Shown: in pieces, positions 7,221 to 10,491 of the stretch | Layout of the letters: each line of letters begins with the position of its first letter | Numbering within the stretch: the first letter of the stretch is position 1 | NCBI GenBank assembly: GCA_026197015.1 | Contig: JAPHRB010000006.1 | Span: 1-10,491, forward strand | DNA length: 10,491 nucleotides | Reading direction: 5' to 3' | Source: Gammaproteobacteria bacterium | Lineage (GTDB): Bacteria; Pseudomonadota; Gammaproteobacteria; SZUA-229 | Notes under the pieces: model-generated | Told to the model about the DNA's origin: nothing | The model's database searches: none | Seen by the model: the letters and a program-made list of their open reading frames with translations, nothing else | Translations under genes and position numbers: made by a program

Positions 7221-7306
7221 GAGGGAGATGAGCCTGAACTATATAAAAAAATTCCTGTTTAACAACTCTTTATAAAATCTTTCTATAAGGATCCTGGCAT
7301 CACTAA

Positions 7307-7315
7307 TGATATAAT
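7307..7315 (+). promoter_or_regulatory. extended -10 promoter for the small Cys4 protein
   Basis: TGATATAAT is a perfect extended -10 (TG, one base, TATAAT at 7310-7315). There is no recognisable -35 17 bp upstream, which extended -10 promoters can do without. Transcription would begin near 7322, about 28 bases before the ATG at 7350 and shortly before its ribosome binding site. Confidence 0.5.
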
Positions 7316-7349
7316 TAATCACGAGGTAGTAAGCAACAGGAGCGTGATC

Positions 7350-7550
7350 ATGTTAAATACTGCATTTAAACATTCACCTTTACCAGATGACGAGCAGCTA
7401 ATTAGTTGTAAAATCTGTATGGAGTTTGTTCCTTTGTCTGAGTCACAAATATCTGAAGCTGAGGAATATATCGCTTATTTTTGCGGCCTTGAATGTTATG
7501 ACTTATGGAAACACCAGAAACAGACAACAAAAATTAACAAAGAAGAATAA
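7350..7550 (+). CDS. small Cys4 putative metal-binding protein (DUF3330-like)
   Basis: A 66-aa cytoplasmic protein of unknown function. The ATG at 7350 is chosen because AGGAG (7338-7342) lies 7 bases before it; the in-frame GTG at 7344 is only 1 base from that site. The sequence contains CKIC near residues 20-23, then EFVPLSESQISEAEEYIAYF, then CGLECYDLW. This gives a C-x2-C plus C-x3-C pattern like small zinc-binding or TRASH-type modules. The order of CxxC, VPLSE, a short acidic helix, YFCGLxCYxxW resembles what I recall of the DUF3330 family; that match is from memory. The basic tail (KQTTKINKEE) is variable-looking. It appears monocistronic, with its own promoter and a convergent neighbour downstream. 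Confidence 0.75.
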   Translation: MLNTAFKHSPLPDDEQLISCKICMEFVPLSESQISEAEEYIAYFCGLECYDLWKHQKQTTKINKEE

Positions 7551-7584
7551 CTTTTTATTAAATGTTATTTTTTGTTTAAATACT

Positions 7585-7610
7585 AAAAGGGCATGCCTAT
7601 TTATATGCCC
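7585..7610 (-). terminator. probable intrinsic terminator for the LOG-hydrolase operon
   Basis: On the minus strand GGGCAT (plus-strand 7605-7610) and ATGCCC (7589-7594) form a 6-bp stem with a 10-base loop, followed at once by TTTT (7585-7588). It lies 57 bases past the hydrolase stop codon. The T-run is short, so termination may be partial. It may also stop plus-strand transcripts from the small Cys4 gene, although no T-tract follows on that strand. Confidence 0.45.
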
Positions 7611-7666
7611 CTGGGAGTTATGACCTACTATAAGCTGTTTCACAGTTTGTTTAAAACTGCCTTTGT

Positions 7667-8461
7667 TTATAACCCTTCTATAAAATTATTTATTTCTTTA
7701 TAATAACTCTCATGCATTTGTATTGTATTATGTCCAACATATGGGTATTGAATAAACCTGTTTTGTTTGCCTGCCACTTCTCTTAAATTTTGTAAATTTA
7801 TATCTGCTATTATTTCATCTTCATAAGCTGCTATCATCAATACCGGATTTTTAACACTACTTATATAATCAACCGTAGAAAAAGGGTGTTTTAATAAAAA
7901 TTTCACCGGAAAAAATTTATACTGCTTTGATGCCATGTTTTCAATACTATCAAATGGTGTAATTAAAATAAGTCCGGATACCTCTCTATTTGCCGCAAGA
8001 TAAGTCGCCACTGATGAGCCAAGACTTCTACCTATTACAATAATATCATCAGCTGATAGTTGATATTTTTTTACAACTAAATCATAAACGACTAATGCAT
8101 TGTTGTATAAACTAAGCTGTGAAGGTTTGCCGGAACTTTTTCCATAACCTGGATAATTAAAAGTAATACTCTGTCGAACATTAAATTCTTTTGCTTCATG
8201 GTTTAAATAAACCACATCTTCTGCGTTACCGCCAAAGTATAAAATCGTCTTATTACTGGCCTTGTTTAAATCAATTTTCCAGCCATGTAAAACTTCATTA
8301 TTAATGGAAAATTCAATTTCATTTTTTCTCATTAATTGATAAATATCTTCAACAGGCTGTGGCGGAAAGAATATCAGTTTGTCCTGCAAAACATATAATG
8401 CAGTGCAACTAAACAAATAAATAACCGCTAAAAATAATAAAAAATTTATCATCAGCCTCAT
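7667..8461 (-). CDS. membrane-anchored alpha/beta hydrolase, YfhR/ABHD-like
   Basis: Serine hydrolase of unknown substrate. Residues 5-25 form an N-terminal membrane anchor followed by YVLQDKLIFFPPQP, the junction typical of the YfhR/ABHD12-13-17 group; the catalytic domain would face the periplasm if the helix is a signal anchor. The nucleophile elbow is GRSLGSS with Ser146. FGGN (76-79) supplies the oxyanion region and NYPGYGKSSGKPS (102-114) is a family motif. Asp215 (in YEDEII) and His244 (in VGHN) complete the triad, so the enzyme is probably active. The usual HG before the Asp is AA here. LFSC at residues 16-19 resembles a weak lipobox, but Phe at -2 makes lipidation doubtful. At 264 aa it is full length. 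It starts 2 bases after the LOG-family gene stops, so the two are co-transcribed. Confidence 0.88.
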   Translation of the reverse strand: MRLMINFLLFLAVIYLFSCTALYVLQDKLIFFPPQPVEDIYQLMRKNEIEFSINNEVLHGWKIDLNKASNKTILYFGGNAEDVVYLNHEAKEFNVRQSITFNYPGYGKSSGKPSQLSLYNNALVVYDLVVKKYQLSADDIIVIGRSLGSSVATYLAANREVSGLILITPFDSIENMASKQYKFFPVKFLLKHPFSTVDYISSVKNPVLMIAAYEDEIIADINLQNLREVAGKQNRFIQYPYVGHNTIQMHESYYKEINNFIEGL

Positions 8462-8463
8462 AT

Positions 8464-9189
8464 CTATAAATGTAAAAGTTTATCGAGCTCTTCTCTGGTT
8501 GAATGCACACCCCTATCTTTATAGAATTCCAGTATTTCATCTACTGCCTGTTGCGGTTCATCAACCACACAAAACATTTCTAAATCCTCTTTCGTAATCA
8601 TACCCTGATGACATAAAGTGTTTTCAAACCAGTCTAATAATGGTTGCCAGAACTGCCTGTTCATTAATATAACCGGAATTTCAGGTGTTTTACCCGTTTG
8701 TGTCAGGGTAAACATTTCTGCCATTTCATCTAATGTGCCAAAACCTCCCGGGCACACTACATAAGCGGCTGCATATTTAACAAACATAACTTTGCGGGAA
8801 AAAAAATGGCTAAAATTTAAGCTTAAGTTTTGATATGGGTTAGGCGTTTGCTCTTTTGGCAGCTCAATATTTAACCCCACACTCACCGATTGACCTTCAG
8901 AGCAACCTCTGTTTGCCGCTTCCATTATTCCCGGGCCACCACCAGAAATAATAGAAAAACCCGCATCAGATAATAATCGGGCAACTTCTCTGGCTTTTTT
9001 ATAATCATCTGAACTCTCATTCGCTTTGGCTGAGCCAAATATGCTTACTGCTGGTTTAATATGCGATAGCTGCTCAAAACCATCGACAAACTCTGACATG
9101 ATTTTAAATACCCGCCAGGATTCACGATTCAACTCTTTGTAAGGGTCACGCCTGTCTGTTGATTCTTTTTTTATCATCCGTTTTACCAT
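8464..9189 (-). CDS. LOG family protein (TIGR00730-type nucleotide phosphoribohydrolase)
   Basis: Cytosolic Rossmann-fold protein of the group long misnamed lysine decarboxylase. Characterised members hydrolyse nucleoside 5'-monophosphates to base and ribose 5-phosphate, either as cytokinin activators (LOG) or in nucleotide salvage. The fold starts at VSIFGSAKA (48-56). The phosphate site is SGGGPGIMEAANRG (82-95), then FSRK (130-133), and the catalytic signature PGGFGTLDEMAE (147-158) is complete with Glu155. The roughly 45-residue N-terminal helix before the fold and the short C-terminal helix are usual for this 240-aa form. The ATG at 9189 is used; no Shine-Dalgarno is seen, and an ATG four codons later is an alternative. 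It leads a two-gene operon with the hydrolase and is divergent from polA. Which nucleotide it uses cannot be told from sequence. Confidence 0.93.
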   Translation of the reverse strand: MVKRMIKKESTDRRDPYKELNRESWRVFKIMSEFVDGFEQLSHIKPAVSIFGSAKANESSDDYKKAREVARLLSDAGFSIISGGGPGIMEAANRGCSEGQSVSVGLNIELPKEQTPNPYQNLSLNFSHFFSRKVMFVKYAAAYVVCPGGFGTLDEMAEMFTLTQTGKTPEIPVILMNRQFWQPLLDWFENTLCHQGMITKEDLEMFCVVDEPQQAVDEILEFYKDRGVHSTREELDKLLHL

Positions 9190-9212
9190 CTGTTTATTAT
9201 TAATGTCATAAT
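9183..9212 (+). promoter_or_regulatory. possible polA promoter
   Basis: TTACCA (9183-9188) and CATAAT (9207-9212) are separated by 18 bp, matching 4 of 6 and 5 of 6 consensus bases. The -35 would overlap the start codon of the divergent LOG gene. The gap between the two genes is only 58 bp, so overlapping promoter elements are expected. This pair is tentative. Confidence 0.3.
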
Positions 9213-9247
9213 ACCCTCAATATTTTTACTTGCACAATGATTCTCTT

Positions 9248-10491
9248 ATGGCAAAAAAACCTCCTTTTATTTTAGTTGATGGCTCTTCTTATTTATTTAG
9301 AGCTTTTCATGCACTACCGCCCCTGGAAAACTCAAAGGGGCAACCCACCGGTGCTATATACGGCGTTATAAATATGCTTAAGAAACTGGTAACTGACTAT
9401 AAACCAGAATACATGGCAGTTGTATTTGATGCTAAGGGTAAAACTTTTCGTAGTGATCTTTATAAGGAATATAAAGCAAATCGCCCTCCCATGCCTGATG
9501 ATCTGCGCACACAAATCGAGCCTATACATCAATTAGTTGATGCTCTGGGATACCCTAGAATTGTCGTGCCTAAAGTTGAAGCTGATGATGTAATTGGCAC
9601 ACTGGCGCAACAGGCGGAAGCTGAAGGTCATGATGTGCTTATTTCTACCGGTGATAAAGATCTTGCTCAATTAGTCACCGATAAAATTACCCTGATTAAT
9701 ACTATGACTAACCACATCAGCACACCTGAATCGGTTATGCAAAAATTTGGCGTCTCTACGCAACAGATAATCGATTATCTGGCATTAATCGGTGATACCG
9801 CTGATAACATTCCCGGTATAAATAAAGTAGGGCCTAAAACTGCAGTTAAATGGCTCGCACAATATGATTCAGTTGATAACATTATAAAACATGCCGATGA
9901 GTTTAAAGGCAAGGTGGGCGAGTACCTGCGTCAAGGCCTTGAACAACTGCCTCTCTCATACCAGTTAGCCACCATTGTATGTGATGTAAAACTGGACAAG
10001 AAACCTGAAGACTTACAACTTCAGTCTGCTGATACGCAAAGTCTTAAAGAACTTTATAGTGAATATGAATTTAAAAGCTGGCTAACTGAGCTGGGTGGTG
10101 AATCAACAGGTGCAAACTTCTCTAAACCTGATATGCAAGTAGATTATCAGACAGTATTAAAACAACAGGATTTTGAGGGCTGGTTAAAACAGCTCAAAAA
10201 AGCTGATATGTTTGCATTTGATACGGAAACCACCAGCCTCAATTATATGCAGGCCAAAGTGGTTGGGGTGTCATTCTGTATTGAACCTGGAAAAGCGGCA
10301 TATGTCCCCTTTGCCCATGATTATGAAGGTGCACCTGAACAATTAACTGAAGAGCTTGTGCTGGGTAGTTTAAAACCATTACTAGAAGACCCGAATACTG
10401 CAAAACTTGGCCAAAACCTTAAATATGATGCCCACGTATTACAGAATCATGGCATTTATATGCAAGGGATCAGTAATGACACACTGCTCGA
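9248..10491 (+). CDS. polA: DNA polymerase I, N-terminal part, cut off by the right window edge
   Basis: Repair and Okazaki-fragment-processing polymerase. The frame is open from ATG 9248 to the window end (414 codons seen of an expected 900 or more), so the polymerase domain lies outside. The 5' nuclease domain (about 1-280) begins FILVDGSSYLFRAFHALPPL and contains VVFDAKGKTFRSDLYKEYKA (58-77), EADDVIGTLA (111-120), TGDKDLAQLV (134-143) and GDTADNIPG (182-190), all with the expected metal-binding acidic residues. The 3'-5' exonuclease domain begins near 300; FDTETTSL supplies Asp325 and Glu327, and GQNLKYD supplies Asp394. The 69-residue gap between Asp325 and Asp394 equals that between D355 and D424 of the E. 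coli enzyme, so proofreading should be active. No good ribosome binding site is visible upstream of the ATG. The start is supported by the protein alignment. Confidence 0.97.
   Translation, partial: MAKKPPFILVDGSSYLFRAFHALPPLENSKGQPTGAIYGVINMLKKLVTDYKPEYMAVVFDAKGKTFRSDLYKEYKANRPPMPDDLRTQIEPIHQLVDALGYPRIVVPKVEADDVIGTLAQQAEAEGHDVLISTGDKDLAQLVTDKITLINTMTNHISTPESVMQKFGVSTQQIIDYLALIGDTADNIPGINKVGPKTAVKWLAQYDSVDNIIKHADEFKGKVGEYLRQGLEQLPLSYQLATIVCDVKLDKKPEDLQLQSADTQSLKELYSEYEFKSWLTELGGESTGANFSKPDMQVDYQTVLKQQDFEGWLKQLKKADMFAFDTETTSLNYMQAKVVGVSFCIEPGKAAYVPFAHDYEGAPEQLTEELVLGSLKPLLEDPNTAKLGQNLKYDAHVLQNHGIYMQGISNDTLL

Larger units (their letters stand above)
7069..7237. mobile_element. 169-bp inverted-repeat element with internal hairpins (MITE- or REP-like)
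   Basis: The ends are inverted copies of each other: 7069-7090 and 7216-7237 match at 20 of 22 positions, both containing ATCTCCCTCGGGGA (left orientation). Inside, three hairpins can form: 7086-7096 with 7106-7116 (11 bp, one G-T pair), 7124-7129 with 7141-7146 (ACACTA/TAGTGT), and 7186-7199 with 7207-7220 (14 positions, one mismatch and one G-T pair). GGGGACAGAGC occurs twice, at 7086 and 7186, exactly 100 bp apart. There is no credible gene inside and no obvious target-site duplication in the flanks. Its base composition is richer in G and C than the neighbouring spacers. The size and structure fit a non-autonomous element mobilised in trans. A link to REP sequences and their IS200-like transposases is inference. 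No second copy is present in this window. Confidence 0.65.
7041..7349. other. gene-free stretch between the coiled-coil and Cys4 genes
   Basis: This 309-base stretch holds the palindromic element (7069-7237), an AT-rich segment (7238-7306), the extended -10 promoter and the ribosome binding site AGGAG at 7338-7342. A 76-codon frame on the minus strand crossing the element shows no family features and overlaps the upstream gene; I treat it as chance. Confidence 0.7.

Noticed and set aside
7060..7246. Target-site duplication flanking the palindromic element
   Set aside because: The bases just outside the two ends (CAGTTTCGC on the left, ACTATATAA on the right) share no direct repeat, so no duplication can be claimed.
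7546..7573. Possible plus-strand terminator after the Cys4 gene (AATAAC, 12-base loop, GTTATT, then TTTT)
   Set aside because: The stem holds a single G-C pair in very AT-rich DNA; a stable hairpin is unlikely despite the T-run.
7426..7623. 65-codon plus-strand frame overlapping the Cys4 gene
   Set aside because: It is a shifted frame of a better supported gene that has its own ribosome site and cysteine pattern.
9332..9532. 66-codon minus-strand frame inside polA
   Set aside because: It is antisense to the conserved 5' nuclease domain of polA and has no independent support.

Overview
The window looks like part of the chromosome of a free-living, AT-rich gammaproteobacterium. The evidence is a proteobacterial DNA polymerase I with the usual domain order, a multi-PAS GGDEF/EAL signalling protein, a TRAP transporter for a small organic acid, Tat-, Sec- and lipoprotein-type export signals, and long AT-rich spacers. 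No rRNA, tRNA, CRISPR array, phage or transposase gene is visible. The assignment to Gammaproteobacteria is inference from protein style, not from a marker-gene tree.

Layout. Positions 2-2509 (+) hold the 3' part of a PAS-PAS-PAS-PAS-GGDEF-EAL protein; it is open at the left edge, so its true start lies outside. Positions 2601-3680 (+) encode a Tat-exported TRAP solute-binding protein of the 2-oxoacid (TakP-like) type. Facing it on the minus strand is a cluster read from 6404 down to 3755: the small TRAP permease subunit (DctQ), the large one (DctM, sharing one base with DctQ), then a lipoprotein with two back-to-back EF-hand-like loops. The binding protein and its likely membrane partners are therefore convergent, not in one operon.

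Positions 6525-7040 (+) encode a secreted coiled-coil protein of unknown function with four cysteines. Next comes a gene-free stretch of 309 bases. It holds a 169-bp inverted-repeat element with internal hairpins (7069-7237), resembling a MITE or REP-like sequence, and then an extended -10 promoter. That promoter precedes a 66-residue protein with a Cys4 metal-site pattern (7350-7550).

The right end has a two-gene minus-strand operon, a LOG-family nucleotide phosphoribohydrolase (9189-8464) followed 2 bp later by a membrane-anchored alpha/beta hydrolase (8461-7667). The 5' part of polA (9248 to the right edge) is divergent from it, with both the 5' nuclease and the proofreading exonuclease motifs intact.

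Together this is mostly ordinary chromosomal content: c-di-GMP signalling, organic-acid uptake and DNA repair. The parts that existing families explain least are the palindromic element at 7069-7237, the coiled-coil protein at 6525, the EF-hand lipoprotein next to the permeases, and the degenerate GGDEF domain. I did not find a convincing undescribed multi-gene system.
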